Notes: a model not told the origin generated them from the sequence alone. Shown: positions 8,215-17,951, numbered from the stretch's first letter. The stretch is 64,000 bases of DNA from Halomonas sp. LBP4 (GCF_003202205.1 NZ_PDOG01000001.1:81706-145705); one strand, 5' to 3'. A program made the numbers and translations.

Positions 8215-9924
8215 TCACTCAACCCGGAAAATTGCAAGCATCTGACCAAATCCGACTGGGTCGACCACAGCAAGCCTGGGATATTCGGTACTATAAGAAA
8301 TCTCTGATAGCGGAGTGACGCTAGACTTTTTCTCTTCACCCGCTCCATAAATCATGGAAAAGCTTTTATTTCCGTACAGAAGCGTTTGATGAGTAACCAG
8401 CTGGGCAAATATTGATCTCTCATGTGCTTGTTTTTGGATGTCTTTATTGCGCTCGCGATCCTTCATCCCTGCGGCACGACGTTGCTCAATCGTGGGGAGA
8501 AACTCGACCACGTGTTCTGTCCGTTTAAGGCCAGCGATGTAAGTGTCATGATTTTTTATAAGTCGCTGAACGCAATCAGAAATGCGCTTTGATGGGCTTT
8601 GGGATTGTCTTTCAATAAAGCTACGCAGATCGCCACCATAACTGAGCAATAATGGCTCAAATAAAAGCTCTTCCGCCGCTTCTCGCGCGGTTTTCTTTCC
8701 ATTTTTCACTATGCTCAAAAGAATGGACGCGGCAGTAACCTCATTAAACCATAGGAAGCCAACGCATTTTCTTGCCAAAAAAATCTGGTCGTTGGAATCA
8801 TTCGGCAAGTCGCGTTTAGAGATCTCAACAAGTGCGTTGTTCTTGCCAGCTTCTCCTACCATTTCCACGAGAAACTTGCATAAGCTAAACTGGCCGCTAA
8901 CGAGCCATCTAGAGAAAAGTTGAGATGCATTATCTGGATCTTCCCAAATCCATTGACAAAAATTGTAAAACTGACTTGCTTCGATTGAATTGTCCAATTT
9001 TAGAATTTGCGCGGCGAAGGCATCGATTACTTTAGTAAGGCTCCACTTTTCGTCCTTGGAATGTATGGCGTGATTCAGCCAATGAAGGACTGCTTGTGGA
9101 TTTGAAACTTCCCCAGAAAAAGCATCCAAAATCTGTTCAACACTCTCGGACACCAAGCCTTTTTGATTATGAAAAAGAAAGGCTGATAGCTGAACTAATT
9201 CGTCACCTTCCTTTTCACTGATTATGGCTTCAAGAAACTCTTTCTGCCGGTATGGTTCCGACGAATCAATTTTTTCCCATGCCTTAAAAGCCGTTTCGAT
9301 AGCTGAAGACCTTACGTCTTGGTCTTTTCCTCCCGCAATGGCCTTGCAGCACTCGTCAATGACGCGCTTGGCAATCGTCCCTCTATCTATTTCGAGCCTT
9401 CCAAGAGAACGCAGCCCCACTGCGACAACACGCTTATCTGGGTGATCCAGCAAATCAAATGCGAGCTCTGTGTCCGCAAGGCCTTGTATCGCAAAGACAC
9501 AATGTGAAAGGCAGTTTTTTTCAAGAGCTTTCGCTTCCGAGACGATCTGCTTGGCCTTTTCAGGATTGACTTTGCACCATTTAACCAAAGAAAGATTTGG
9601 CGCGCCTGCTGCGCCGTCTGAACCAGCCTTATCAACGAGTTTCTTAACCAGACTCAGCACGTCTTGGTACGAACAATCTAGTTCGGGTATCGCCTGAACA
9701 AGCGAATGGAAGACCGACCAAAAGTCATTATGTCCAAGGGCTTCAATCGCCGCAAAATTCTCATCTGAAACCAGCGAGATCTTTCCTGCATTATGAAGGT
9801 CACCCAAAACAGGACCGCATTCGAGCCTACGAAAATGACCGTCAAGAGACAGAAGGAAAGGAATCAATTCACCACGTTGATCAGCGTCTTCAAGTGCTTT
9901 ATATATAGGGGCTAGGTTTTTCAC
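8215..9924 (-). CDS. Helical-repeat (HEAT-like) protein of a putative defence module
   Basis: A 569-residue protein that appears all-helical, with repeating amphipathic helix pairs (for example around residues 150-250) suggesting a HEAT-type scaffold. I see no enzyme motif. A GTG at 9924 is preferred because GAGGGTGA sits eight bases before it; a GTG four codons upstream has its Shine-Dalgarno too close. The gene is the first of a tight two-gene unit with the nuclease-like gene. In defence systems, large helical-repeat proteins often sense or bind targets for a nuclease partner, which is the working idea here. Codon use is AT-richer than in core genes, pointing to transfer. Confidence 0.7.
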   Translation of the reverse strand: MKNLAPIYKALEDADQRGELIPFLLSLDGHFRRLECGPVLGDLHNAGKISLVSDENFAAIEALGHNDFWSVFHSLVQAIPELDCSYQDVLSLVKKLVDKAGSDGAAGAPNLSLVKWCKVNPEKAKQIVSEAKALEKNCLSHCVFAIQGLADTELAFDLLDHPDKRVVAVGLRSLGRLEIDRGTIAKRVIDECCKAIAGGKDQDVRSSAIETAFKAWEKIDSSEPYRQKEFLEAIISEKEGDELVQLSAFLFHNQKGLVSESVEQILDAFSGEVSNPQAVLHWLNHAIHSKDEKWSLTKVIDAFAAQILKLDNSIEASQFYNFCQWIWEDPDNASQLFSRWLVSGQFSLCKFLVEMVGEAGKNNALVEISKRDLPNDSNDQIFLARKCVGFLWFNEVTAASILLSIVKNGKKTAREAAEELLFEPLLLSYGGDLRSFIERQSQSPSKRISDCVQRLIKNHDTYIAGLKRTEHVVEFLPTIEQRRAAGMKDRERNKDIQKQAHERSIFAQLVTHQTLLYGNKSFSMIYGAGEEKKSSVTPLSEISYSTEYPRLAVVDPVGFGQMLAIFRVE

Positions 9925-10058
9925 TGGATTGGTCACCCTCTGGGTCTACAACTAGCCATACCGAGTCTAACACATAGCTTGTTCTATTAAAGCCCCGTAT
10001 CGACCGAGTTAATTCACACCGCAATCCGGCGTCAGGATTAAAAGATTTTTATCAGGCA

Positions 10059-10751
10059 TTACGGTACAGCCTTGTTCGCGAGCTGTTTGAATAGATCCAT
10101 GTAGGCATCAAAGTGGGTCTTCTGTGCTTGAACGGCAGGTTGGCCAAAATGCCGAATGACTTGGGTCATGAGTAGGTCACCTGGTCCGTAGCCTTTTGTT
10201 AGTTTTCCGTTCTGTGGTTGCAGGAAATCTATAGCTGTCGCCTTGAAATCAGACCGGCACTTATCTGAACTATGTGCCACACGATTCCGGATTGAATTGG
10301 CATGGCCAAGCAGCTGACTCTTGGTCTTGATGTCGCCGAAACCGTGAGCGCCAAACAAAAAGTCTGCAGTGTTTACAACCCATTTTGGCTCGCTGACTTT
10401 TAGGTAATCCTTGCTCTTATCAAACTTTGGATTACCGGACAAAACTTGGTAAGCGTGATCAATCGAGTTGGCACAACCATACTTTGGAGTGGGAGAATGA
10501 CCTGCTTTTGTCTTAGCGCCTGCAGCATACCGAACAAGCGCGCGCTCCAGAAACTCTTCCCACGAAGAAACTGCTCCCATAAAGGCAAGCTCAACAACCT
10601 GACGCACATACTTGGGATGCAGCCCAGGAGTGCCGTTGGGATTGATTCCGCCTTTGAAGGAGTTGATCTTTCTAACCAGATCTTCAGCGGCTTTGAGTTC
10701 TTTCAAAAAAGCAGACTTGACATGGTCTACTTCAGGGGGTCTTCCTGCCAT
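10059..10751 (-). CDS. HEPN-domain protein, candidate ribonuclease
   Basis: A 230-residue helical protein. Near residues 165-172 it carries SIRNRVAHSS, which fits the RN-x3-H (R-x4-6-H) active site of HEPN ribonucleases, most like the RiboL-PSP-HEPN group. Such proteins act as toxins or abortive-infection effectors by cutting RNA. The ATG at 10751 is chosen because AGGAGA precedes it at good spacing. No small antitoxin (such as an MNT nucleotidyltransferase) lies next to it; the nearest genes are the HEAT/nuclease pair about 130 bases downstream on the same strand, so it may be part of the same module or an independent effector. Confidence 0.75.
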   Translation of the reverse strand: MAGRPPEVDHVKSAFLKELKAAEDLVRKINSFKGGINPNGTPGLHPKYVRQVVELAFMGAVSSWEEFLERALVRYAAGAKTKAGHSPTPKYGCANSIDHAYQVLSGNPKFDKSKDYLKVSEPKWVVNTADFLFGAHGFGDIKTKSQLLGHANSIRNRVAHSSDKCRSDFKATAIDFLQPQNGKLTKGYGPGDLLMTQVIRHFGQPAVQAQKTHFDAYMDLFKQLANKAVP

Positions 10752-11390
10752 GAATCTCTCCTGACTGCTAATAGCTAGCACCAACTATATGCTGGATGAA
10801 TAGTACCAATGAGCTTTCGCGTGTTCTTTCCTCCATGTCAGCTTTGGGTCGATTGCAGTCCTTCGTCTGATAAATCGGCGTCCGCTGACACCATGATTGT
10901 CTCTATTCAGCGCGGGTCACCTCCGCCTGTCGCGCGCTAAAGCGATCTCCCACAGTTCCGTGTCGCCTATGGGGTTGGCCTGGGTCGTCTGGCGGGTACG
11001 CTACCGCCGAGGGAATGGTGGCGTGCATGTCACCTTCCCTGGCAGTGGCTGCATGTAGCGTCGCCTTATAGCGACGCAGGCGCATGAGGCTGATACATGC
11101 TTTTACACTACAGCCTAATCAACCTTTCTTCGGGTTGCTAAGGAGAATCCTGGGTATTTTGCGAAAGGAGGGGGGTGGTGCAGATGGTGAGCTAAGGCAG
11201 AGCAGGCTGTATTGCGGGTCCGTATACGGGGGGGGGTTCTGGATTTTCTCGATGATGACTGCATATTCGAAGATGAAGGCGCCTCCCAGCGTCGGCAACC
11301 TACCACGAGCGTGTCCCCAACCAGCTGATTGGCTACCAATGTTGCCGAGGGTTCCCCGGAGGTGTCGCCGATGTCGGGATGCATAAGGTC
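10752..11390. other. Intergenic stretch between island and lipoprotein gene
   Basis: About 640 bases without a gene I can support. A perfect 7-bp hairpin (GCGTCGC...GCGACGC) lies at 11058-11077 and a G-run at about 11229. Several short frames exist on both strands but none has a start signal plus family likeness. The island-to-core boundary falls here; I see no clear tRNA or attachment-site repeat. Confidence 0.4.
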
Positions 11391-11413
11391 CGGCCCATGC
11401 GGGGCATGGGCCG
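11391..11413 (-). terminator. Hairpin downstream of the lipoprotein gene
   Basis: CGGCCCATGC (11391-11400) pairs perfectly with GCATGGGCCG (11404-11413) around a three-base loop, ten bases after the lipoprotein stop. The following T-run on the minus strand is poor. Confidence 0.5.
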
Positions 11414-11423
11414 GGGGTGTTGC

Positions 11424-11693
11424 TCAGTCGCAGGGGACGACGGCGCGGGCGGTGTCCTTGGCCCAGAGGCTCTGGCCGTCCGGGGTGGTGCCGTGGGCGT
11501 TCCAGGTCTCGCTGACCTCGACGCAGTAGGAACCGAGGTCCTCTACGGTCTTCTCGGGGTTGGCGGGACGCTCGTCGCTGATGCGCATGATGTCGGGGTT
11601 CTCGCTGGTGTACCGCGGCGAGATCGAGTTGCCGGCACAACCAGCCAGCAGGGCGGTGGCCAGCAGCAGCGGCAGGGCGTGGTGAAGTCGCAT
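11424..11693 (-). CDS. Small hypothetical lipoprotein
   Basis: An 89-residue protein starting MRLHHALPLLLATALLAGC. The N-terminus is a classic lipoprotein signal with the lipobox LAGC, so Cys19 is expected to be lipidated. The mature part is polar and holds two further Cys residues (SYC and the penultimate C), possibly a disulfide. I do not recognise the family; small lipoproteins like this are often found beside metG-type housekeeping genes in Halomonas-like genomes by inference only. It is transcribed divergently from metG. Confidence 0.75.
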   Translation of the reverse strand: MRLHHALPLLLATALLAGCAGNSISPRYTSENPDIMRISDERPANPEKTVEDLGSYCVEVSETWNAHGTTPDGQSLWAKDTARAVVPCD

Positions 11694-11935
11694 GGTGGTT
11701 CCTCCATGAATGATCAGTCGTTGTATCGCAGCTCCCTGGATGTGTGACGTGCGAAGCGCTGAGCGGCGGTTACGGCCGTCAATCCCTTTGACGTGCCTGC
11801 CTACCGCCGGTGCATTCTATCCGAGACACCGGAGCAGTGCTACAGATGGGCACGGCACACGTCCCGGCGGGTGCAGTGGGCGCCGAAGATGGCTACAATC
11901 GAGGGTCTGATTTTCTTGGGAATTCCAGAGCCGAC

Positions 11936-13978
11936 ATGTCGAACACCGCACGCCATCCGCGCAAGATCCTGGTCACCAGCGCCCTGCCCTACGCCAACGG
12001 CTCGATCCACCTGGGTCACCTGCTGGAGTACATCCAGACCGACATCTGGGTGCGCTTCCAGAAGAGCCGCGGCCATGAGTGCCACTATGTGTGTGCCGAC
12101 GACGCCCACGGCACCGCCATCATGTTGCGCGCCGAGCAGGAGGGCATCAGCTCCGAGGCGCTGATCGAGCGGGTCTCCCGCGAGCACCAGCAGGACTTCG
12201 CGACCTTCGGCGTGGCCTTCGACAACTACCACTCGACCCATTCCGAGGAAAACCGCCACTTCAGCGAGCTGATCTACACCCGGCTGCGCGACGCCGGCCA
12301 TATCGCCACCCGCGACATCGAGCAGATGTACGACCCGGTGAAGGGGCTGTTCCTGGCCGACCGCTTCATCCAGGGCACCTGCCCCAAGTGCCACACCCCG
12401 GACCAGTACGGCGACAACTGCGAGGCGTGCGGCGCCACCTACACCCCGGCCGAACTGATCGACCCGGTGTCGGCGATCTCCGGCGCCACCCCCGAGGTGC
12501 GCAGCTCTACCCACTACTTCTTCAAGCTGCCCGACTTCGCCGATTTCCTGAAGCAGTGGACCCGCGGCGGCCACGTCCAGACGCAGATCGGCAACAAGCT
12601 GCAGGAGTGGTTCGAGTCCGGGCTCAACGAGTGGGACATCTCCCGCGATGCGCCCTACTTCGGCTTCGAGATTCCCGATGCGCCGGGCAAGTACTTCTAC
12701 GTGTGGCTCGACGCGCCGATCGGCTACCTGGCCAGCTTCAAGAACCTGTGCGACCGCGAGGGCATCGATTTCGACGCCTACTGGCAGAAGGATGCCGAGG
12801 CCGAGGTCTACCACTTCATCGGCAAGGATATCGTCTACTTCCATGCGCTGTTCTGGCCGGCCATGCTCCACGGCGCCAAGCTGCGCACCCCCACGGCGGT
12901 GAACTGCCACGGCTTCGTCACGGTGAACGGCGCCAAGATGTCGAAGTCCCGCGGCACCTTCATCAAGGCCGCCACCTACGCCGAACACCTCAACCCGGAG
13001 TACCTGCGCTACTACTTCGCCGCCAAGCTCACCTCAGGGATCGACGACCTGGACCTCAACCTCGAGGACTTCACCGCCCGGGTGAACTCGGACCTGGTGG
13101 GCAAGGTGGTCAACATCGCCAGCCGCTGCGCCGGCTTCGTCAAGAAGCTGGGGGATGGGAAGCTCTCGGCGCATTGTGCCGAGCCCGACCTCGTGGCGCG
13201 CTTCATCGCCGCCGGCGACGGCATCGCCGAGGACTTCGAGACACGGGAGTTCGGTCGCGCCATGCGCAAGGTGATGGAACTGGCCGACGAGGCCAACACC
13301 TATATCGCCGAGAAGGAGCCCTGGGTGCTGGCCAAGCAGGCCGGCCGTGAGCAGGAGGTGCTGGAGATCTGCTCGGTAGGCATCAACCTGTTCCGCCAGT
13401 TGATGGTCTACCTGGCCCCGGTGGTGCCGGCCATGGCCGAGGGGGCCCGCGAGTTCCTGAAGCTGGAGACCCTCGCCTGGCACAGCCGCCACGACCTGCT
13501 GCTGAATCACGAGATCAACAAGTTCAAGCCGCTGATGACGCGCATCGAGCGCGACAAGATCGATGCCATGATGGCGGCATCGAAGGAGGACCTGGTGGAA
13601 GAACAGAAGCTCAAGGACGCTCCCAAGGGGCCGTTGACCGAGGAGCCCATCGCCGCCGAGATCGCCTTCGACGACTTTGCCAAGGTCGACCTGCGCATCG
13701 CGCGCATCGCCAAGGCCGATTATGTCGAGGGGGCCGACAAGCTGCTCCAGCTGACCCTCGACCTGGGCGGCGAGACCCGTACCGTGTTCGCCGGCATCCG
13801 TGCCGCCTATGCCCCGGAGGCCCTCGAGGGCCGGCTGACGGTGATGGTCGCCAACCTGGCGCCGCGCAAGATGCGCTTCGGCGTGTCGGAAGGCATGGTG
13901 CTGGCCGCCGGCAGCGACGAGGGCATCTACCTGCTCTCGCCGGACTCCGGCGCCGAGCCCGGCCAGCGGGTGCGCTGA
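11936..13978 (+). CDS. metG: Methionyl-tRNA synthetase
   Basis: 680 residues, normal length for the dimeric bacterial enzyme that charges tRNA-Met in the cytoplasm. The class I signature HLGH is at residues 25-28 and the KMSKS loop at about 334-338. A zinc knuckle (CPKC at 149-152, CEAC near 162-165) lies between. The last ~105 residues form the tRNA-binding OB-fold extension (starts [10 protein letters not shown]). The ATG at 11936 is chosen by the family N-terminus; a longer upstream frame is not conserved. The ribosome-binding site is weak. The next gene, RnfB-like, lies about 100 bases downstream. Confidence 0.97.
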   Translation: MSNTARHPRKILVTSALPYANGSIHLGHLLEYIQTDIWVRFQKSRGHECHYVCADDAHGTAIMLRAEQEGISSEALIERVSREHQQDFATFGVAFDNYHSTHSEENRHFSELIYTRLRDAGHIATRDIEQMYDPVKGLFLADRFIQGTCPKCHTPDQYGDNCEACGATYTPAELIDPVSAISGATPEVRSSTHYFFKLPDFADFLKQWTRGGHVQTQIGNKLQEWFESGLNEWDISRDAPYFGFEIPDAPGKYFYVWLDAPIGYLASFKNLCDREGIDFDAYWQKDAEAEVYHFIGKDIVYFHALFWPAMLHGAKLRTPTAVNCHGFVTVNGAKMSKSRGTFIKAATYAEHLNPEYLRYYFAAKLTSGIDDLDLNLEDFTARVNSDLVGKVVNIASRCAGFVKKLGDGKLSAHCAEPDLVARFIAAGDGIAEDFETREFGRAMRKVMELADEANTYIAEKEPWVLAKQAGREQEVLEICSVGINLFRQLMVYLAPVVPAMAEGAREFLKLETLAWHSRHDLLLNHEINKFKPLMTRIERDKIDAMMAASKEDLVEEQKLKDAPKGPLTEEPIAAEIAFDDFAKVDLRIARIAKADYVEGADKLLQLTLDLGGETRTVFAGIRAAYAPEALEGRLTVMVANLAPRKMRFGVSEGMVLAAGSDEGIYLLSPDSGAEPGQRVR

Positions 13979-14075
13979 CCCCGCCTCCCCCGGGCTGAGG
14001 TACCTCGGTGGTCGCAAAGGGCGTACAATATTGCCCTGTCAGCGCCGCTGCCGACGACCCCACCGAGGAGCGAAT

Positions 14076-14858
14076 GTGACGGGCCACCCCGCCTTGATCG
14101 ACGCCATTGACGCCGAACTGCCGCAGACCCAGTGCGGCAAGTGCGGCCATCCCGGCTGTCGCCCCTATGCCGAGGCCATTGCCGCGGGCGAGCCGATCAA
14201 CCGCTGCCCGCCCGGCGGCGAGGCCACCGTCGCGCGGCTGGCCGAGCTGACCGGGCGGGAGCCCGTGCCGCTCGAGCAGCCCGCCCAGGAACCGCTGGTG
14301 GCATGGATCCGCGAGGCCGAGTGCATCGGCTGCACCAAGTGCATCCAGGCCTGCCCGGTCGATGCCATCCTCGGCGCCGCCAAGCGGATGCACACGGTCA
14401 TCGCCGCGGAGTGCACCGGCTGCGAGCTCTGCGTGGCCCCCTGCCCGGTCGACTGCATCGACCTGCTGCCCCACCCCGCCTGGGTGGCGGCCGAGACCGA
14501 GGCCCGGCGCCGCGACTACCTGGCCGCGCGCGCCGAGCGCGGGCGCAAGCGCTTCGAGGCGCGCAACCGCCGCCTGGCCCGTGAGGCGCGGGAAAGGCGC
14601 CTGGAACGCCAGCGGCGCCTGATCCGCCAGACCTCGCGCGCCACCCGCAGCGCCTCGGACACCCGGCTCCAGCAGCGTCAGCGCCAGATGGCCGTCAAGG
14701 CCGCCGAGCAGGCCCTGCGCCGGGCCCGCCAGCAGCTCGCCCACGCCGAGCGCCAGGGCGTTGCCGAGGCGATCGCGACGGCCCGGGATCAGGTGGCGCA
14801 GGCGACCAGGCTGCTCGACGACGCCCGCACCGCCCTCGAGAGCGCCACATCCCGCTGA
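14076..14858 (+). CDS. rsxB: RnfB/RsxB-like ferredoxin protein
   Basis: 260 residues from a GTG start with GAGGAG six bases upstream. An Fe-S module (C-x2-C-x4-C, residues about 20-28) is followed by two 4Fe-4S ferredoxin motifs ([12 protein letters not shown] and [12 protein letters not shown]), then a long, highly charged Arg/Gln/Ala coiled-coil tail. RnfB is the electron-carrying subunit of the membrane Rnf/Rsx complex. Here the usual N-terminal membrane anchor is missing and none of rnfA, C, D, G or E is present. In many relatives rnf genes sit between metG and nth, so this is probably what is left of that operon, or a specialised soluble form. Confidence 0.85.
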   Translation: MTGHPALIDAIDAELPQTQCGKCGHPGCRPYAEAIAAGEPINRCPPGGEATVARLAELTGREPVPLEQPAQEPLVAWIREAECIGCTKCIQACPVDAILGAAKRMHTVIAAECTGCELCVAPCPVDCIDLLPHPAWVAAETEARRRDYLAARAERGRKRFEARNRRLAREARERRLERQRRLIRQTSRATRSASDTRLQQRQRQMAVKAAEQALRRARQQLAHAERQGVAEAIATARDQVAQATRLLDDARTALESATSR

Positions 14859-14918
14859 TTTGGACGACGGCTCACAAGCCGTATAAAATAAGAATAATTG
14901 CCGTACCAGGAGGCTCGC

Positions 14919-15161
14919 ATGCCGCCCGACACCGTGAAGCTGACCATCCGCCTGCCACGTCAGGATGTGGAATTCGCCAAGGCCTATGCCAAGGCGCACG
15001 GCCTGACCGTCACGGAAGTCATCGACCGCTACCTGCGGCAAATGCGCGAGCTGGAACACGCCACGCTCTCACCAGAGCTCGATTTCATTACGGGCCTGGT
15101 GCCCGACGATGTCGACGGTCTGGAAGAGTTCCGCCAGCATCAGTATGAGAAGCACGGATGA
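14919..15161 (+). CDS. Antitoxin, ribbon-helix-helix (DUF6364-like)
   Basis: An 80-residue protein with a start preceded by AGGAGG. The N-terminus (VKLTIRLPRQDVEFAKAYAK) has the strand-helix-helix pattern of RHH antitoxins; the acidic C-terminus likely wraps the toxin. Its stop overlaps the start of the PIN gene (ATGA), as in type II toxin-antitoxin operons. RHH antitoxins usually repress their own promoter; an AT-rich stretch just upstream (14878-14900) could hold it. Confidence 0.8.
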   Translation: MPPDTVKLTIRLPRQDVEFAKAYAKAHGLTVTEVIDRYLRQMRELEHATLSPELDFITGLVPDDVDGLEEFRQHQYEKHG

Positions 15162-15592
15162 TCCTGGTCGATACCAATGTGCTGCTCGATGTGATCCAGA
15201 AGCGTGAGCCCCACTACCCGGCATCCGCGGCGGTCATCGACGGCATTCTCCGGCACCGCTACCGCGGCACGCTCTCCGCGCATGCGGTGACGACGATTCA
15301 CTTCCTGGTACACCGCTACCAGAATGGCGATTTGGCCCACCAGGCCGTTGCCTGGCTATTGCGCCACTTCGACATCGCGTCCGTCGGCCGAGCCGAGCTG
15401 TGGCGAGCACAGGGGCTTGGCTGGGCCGACTTCGAGGATGCCGTCGTCGCGGCCGCCGCAGAAACCCGGGGTTGCCACACCATCGTGACCCGTAACGTCC
15501 GCGACTTCGCAGGCTCCCCTGTTCCCGCCATGACACCGGAAGAGTATCTCCTGTCAGTACCGTCTGCAGAAGGACCCCCACTGGATTCATGA
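15158..15592 (+). CDS. PIN-domain toxin (VapC-like RNase)
   Basis: 144 residues starting MILVDTNVLLDV, the PIN opening with its first catalytic Asp. Further acidic residues appear in the centre and in the motif WADFEDAVVAAAA, and a TIVTRNVRDF stretch matches the third PIN block. PIN toxins cut RNA, often tRNA or rRNA. It overlaps the antitoxin by four bases upstream, and its own stop overlaps the nth start (ATGA), so nth translation may depend on this pair. The module appears to have been inserted between the rnf remnant and nth. Confidence 0.85.
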   Translation: MILVDTNVLLDVIQKREPHYPASAAVIDGILRHRYRGTLSAHAVTTIHFLVHRYQNGDLAHQAVAWLLRHFDIASVGRAELWRAQGLGWADFEDAVVAAAAETRGCHTIVTRNVRDFAGSPVPAMTPEEYLLSVPSAEGPPLDS

Positions 15593-16227
15593 ACGCCCAG
15601 AAACGTTACGAGATCTTCGCGCGGCTGCGCGAGCACAACCCCGAGCCCACCACCGAGCTCGACTGGGCCACGCCCTTCGAGCTGCTCACCGCGGTGCTGC
15701 TCTCCGCCCAGGCCACCGACGTGGGGGTCAACAAGGCCACCGCGCGGCTGTTCCCGGTGGCCAATACGCCCAGGGCGATCCTCGACCTCGGCCTCGACGG
15801 CCTCAAGGAGCACATCCGGACCATCGGCCTCTACAACACCAAGGCCGAGAACCTGATGAAGACCTGCCGGATCCTCGTCGAGCAGCACGGCGGCGAGGTG
15901 CCGCGCACCCGCGCCGCCCTCGAGGCGCTGCCAGGCGTCGGCCGCAAGACCGCCAACGTCATCCTCAACACCGCCTTCGGTGAGCCGACCATCGCCGTGG
16001 ACACCCATATCTTCCGGGTGGCGAACCGCACCGGCCTGGCCAAGGGCAAGGACGTGGTGGAAGTGGAGAGGAAGCTGCTGCGCTACGTGCCGAAGGAGTT
16101 CCTCAAGGACGCCCACCACTGGCTGATCCTGCACGGGCGCTACACCTGCGTGGCCCGCCGGCCGCGCTGCGGCAGCTGCGTGATCGAGGACCTCTGCGAG
16201 TACCCGGACAAGGTCGATATCGGCTGA
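15589..16227 (+). CDS. nth: Endonuclease III
   Basis: 212 residues. A DNA glycosylase/AP lyase that removes oxidised pyrimidines. The helix-hairpin-helix (LPGVGRKTANVIL) carries the catalytic Lys, and VDTHIFRV supplies the catalytic Asp. The C-terminal C-x6-C-x2-C-x5-C (CVARRPRCGSC...C) binds a 4Fe-4S cluster. The start overlaps the stop of the PIN toxin gene. In relatives nth follows rnf genes, which fits the RnfB-like gene upstream. Confidence 0.96.
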   Translation: MNAQKRYEIFARLREHNPEPTTELDWATPFELLTAVLLSAQATDVGVNKATARLFPVANTPRAILDLGLDGLKEHIRTIGLYNTKAENLMKTCRILVEQHGGEVPRTRAALEALPGVGRKTANVILNTAFGEPTIAVDTHIFRVANRTGLAKGKDVVEVERKLLRYVPKEFLKDAHHWLILHGRYTCVARRPRCGSCVIEDLCEYPDKVDIG

Positions 16228-16268
16228 CACCCGCCCCACGCCGGGCTAACCGACAGCGAGGCCGCCCC

Positions 16269-17027
16269 ATGGAGATGCTCAAGTACCTGCTGCTGCCACC
16301 GCTCGCCAACGTGCTGTTGACGCTGCTCGGTGGCCTGCTCTGGCCGCGGATGCGCCTGCTCGGCGGCCTGCTGGTGGTGCTCGGCCTGGGCGGGCTGCTC
16401 GCCCTCGCCACCCCGGTGGCGAGCCACGCCCTGCGCCAGGGCCTGGAGCCGGCGCCGCTCTCGGGGCCGGGCCAGCTGGAAGCGGCCCAGGCGATCGTGA
16501 TTCTCGGCGGCGGCCGGGATTACCTCGCCCCGGAATTCGGCTGGGGCGACGCCCCCGCCAACGCCAGCTGGCGGCGGCTCGCCTACGGGGCCCACCTGCA
16601 TCGCCAGAGTGGGTTGCCGATCCTGGTCAGCGGCGGCCGGGGCCACGACGAGCACAGTGCCGAGGCGAGCCTGATGGCCGCGGCCCTGCGCGAGGTGTTC
16701 GAGGTGCCGGTGGCCTGGCTGGAGGGGCAGAGCCGCAACACCGCCGAGAACGCCCGCTACAGCGCCGAGATGCTGCGCGTCGCGGAGGTGGAGCGCATCG
16801 CCCTGGTCTCCCAGGCCTGGCACCTGCCCCGGGCCGTGGCGGAGTTCGAGCGCGCCGGCTTCACGGTGATTCCCGCCCCCACCGAGTTCGCCAGCCGACC
16901 GCCGCCGGGCCTGGCCGGCTGGCTGCCCCGCAGCTATCACCTGCACCAGAGCACCCGGGCCCTGCACGAGTGGCTGGGCCGCGGCGAGCAGGCCCTGCGC
17001 CGGCAGCTGTTCGACCGCGGCGATTGA
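16269..17027 (+). CDS. YdcF/ElyC-like DUF218 membrane protein
   Basis: 252 residues with two N-terminal hydrophobic segments (about 5-26 and 30-50) and a DUF218 domain from about 75 on: AIVILGGGRDY, ILVSGGRG, SRNTAENARYS and SQAWHLPRA are typical blocks. Family members such as ElyC are linked to envelope integrity, but the biochemical activity is not settled. It follows nth by about 40 bases and may be co-transcribed. The domain most likely faces the periplasm. Confidence 0.85.
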   Translation: MEMLKYLLLPPLANVLLTLLGGLLWPRMRLLGGLLVVLGLGGLLALATPVASHALRQGLEPAPLSGPGQLEAAQAIVILGGGRDYLAPEFGWGDAPANASWRRLAYGAHLHRQSGLPILVSGGRGHDEHSAEASLMAAALREVFEVPVAWLEGQSRNTAENARYSAEMLRVAEVERIALVSQAWHLPRAVAEFERAGFTVIPAPTEFASRPPPGLAGWLPRSYHLHQSTRALHEWLGRGEQALRRQLFDRGD

Positions 17028-17048
17028 GGGACAGGGACATCGCCGGCC

Positions 17049-17951
17049 TCACGCCTCGGCGGTGTCCGCCTGCGCCTCGTCCACTGCCATCATCCGCACC
17101 GGCGACGCCAGCTGGGCGGGCCAGTCCCGGTCGTTGGCGACCTGGGCGTGCGCGCGACTGCGCTCCAGCGCGTCGATATCGACATCGCCGCAGGCCCACG
17201 GCTGGTCGGCCTCGGTGACGGCCAGCAGGCCGTCGGCGGGGAAGCCGTGGTCCATGGGCGCATAGAGGGTGGCCTCGCCGGTGTTGACGTCCAGCGCCGG
17301 GCTCCAGGGGGCGTCGCCGGCGGTTACCGCCTGGGCCACGAAGAAGCGGTTCTCGAGCGCCCGCGCCAGGCAGCCGACCCTGACCCGGGTCGCCCCGGCC
17401 GCGGTGTCGGTGCAACTGGGCACCAGCAGCAGGCGCACGCCCGCCTCGTACTGGGCGCGCACCGGCAGCGGGAACTCGACGTCATAGCAGACCGCGATGC
17501 CCACCCGGTGCCCGTCGCAGTCGAAACCCTGCAGGGCATCGCCGGGCTCGACCACCCCGCTCGCCTTCTCGTAGCCGGTCAGCTGCAGCTTGTCCTGCCA
17601 GCCGTGAAGGCCATCGGGGGCGAACCAGTCGGCCCGGTTGCGATAGCGACCGCTGCCGGTGGCCAGCAGGAAGGTGCCGGGCACGATATAGAGATCGAGC
17701 TCCCGGGCCAGCCGCCGATAGAGCGCGCACCACGCCTCGCGCAGCGGCTGCAGCGCCGCCAGCGACGCCGCCAGGTCGTCGCGCACCGCCGGCGCGAAGC
17801 CCGCCGCCAGTTCCAGGCTCAGGTACTCCGGCAGCACGGCGATGCGTGCGCCCCGTGCCTTGGCCTCGGCCAGCCAGTCGGCCTGGCGCCGGGCGAACTC
17901 ATCGAAGTCCCGCGGCATCCCGATCGGGTACTTGGCCACCGCCACACGCAT
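17049..17951 (-). CDS. Carbon-nitrogen hydrolase (nitrilase superfamily)
   Basis: 300 residues. The Glu-Lys-Cys catalytic triad can be read: Glu in LPEYLSLE, Lys in DKLQLTGYEK and Cys in VAVCYDVEFP. Substrate is probably an amide or nitrile, but it cannot be deduced. The ATG at 17951 (MRVAVAKYPIG) is preferred over an upstream start because GGGAGGGG lies before it and the family begins there. It lies just downstream of the SnoaL-like gene on the same strand (37-base gap), so the two probably form an operon. Confidence 0.88.
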   Translation of the reverse strand: MRVAVAKYPIGMPRDFDEFARRQADWLAEAKARGARIAVLPEYLSLELAAGFAPAVRDDLAASLAALQPLREAWCALYRRLARELDLYIVPGTFLLATGSGRYRNRADWFAPDGLHGWQDKLQLTGYEKASGVVEPGDALQGFDCDGHRVGIAVCYDVEFPLPVRAQYEAGVRLLLVPSCTDTAAGATRVRVGCLARALENRFFVAQAVTAGDAPWSPALDVNTGEATLYAPMDHGFPADGLLAVTEADQPWACGDVDIDALERSRAHAQVANDRDWPAQLASPVRMMAVDEAQADTAEA

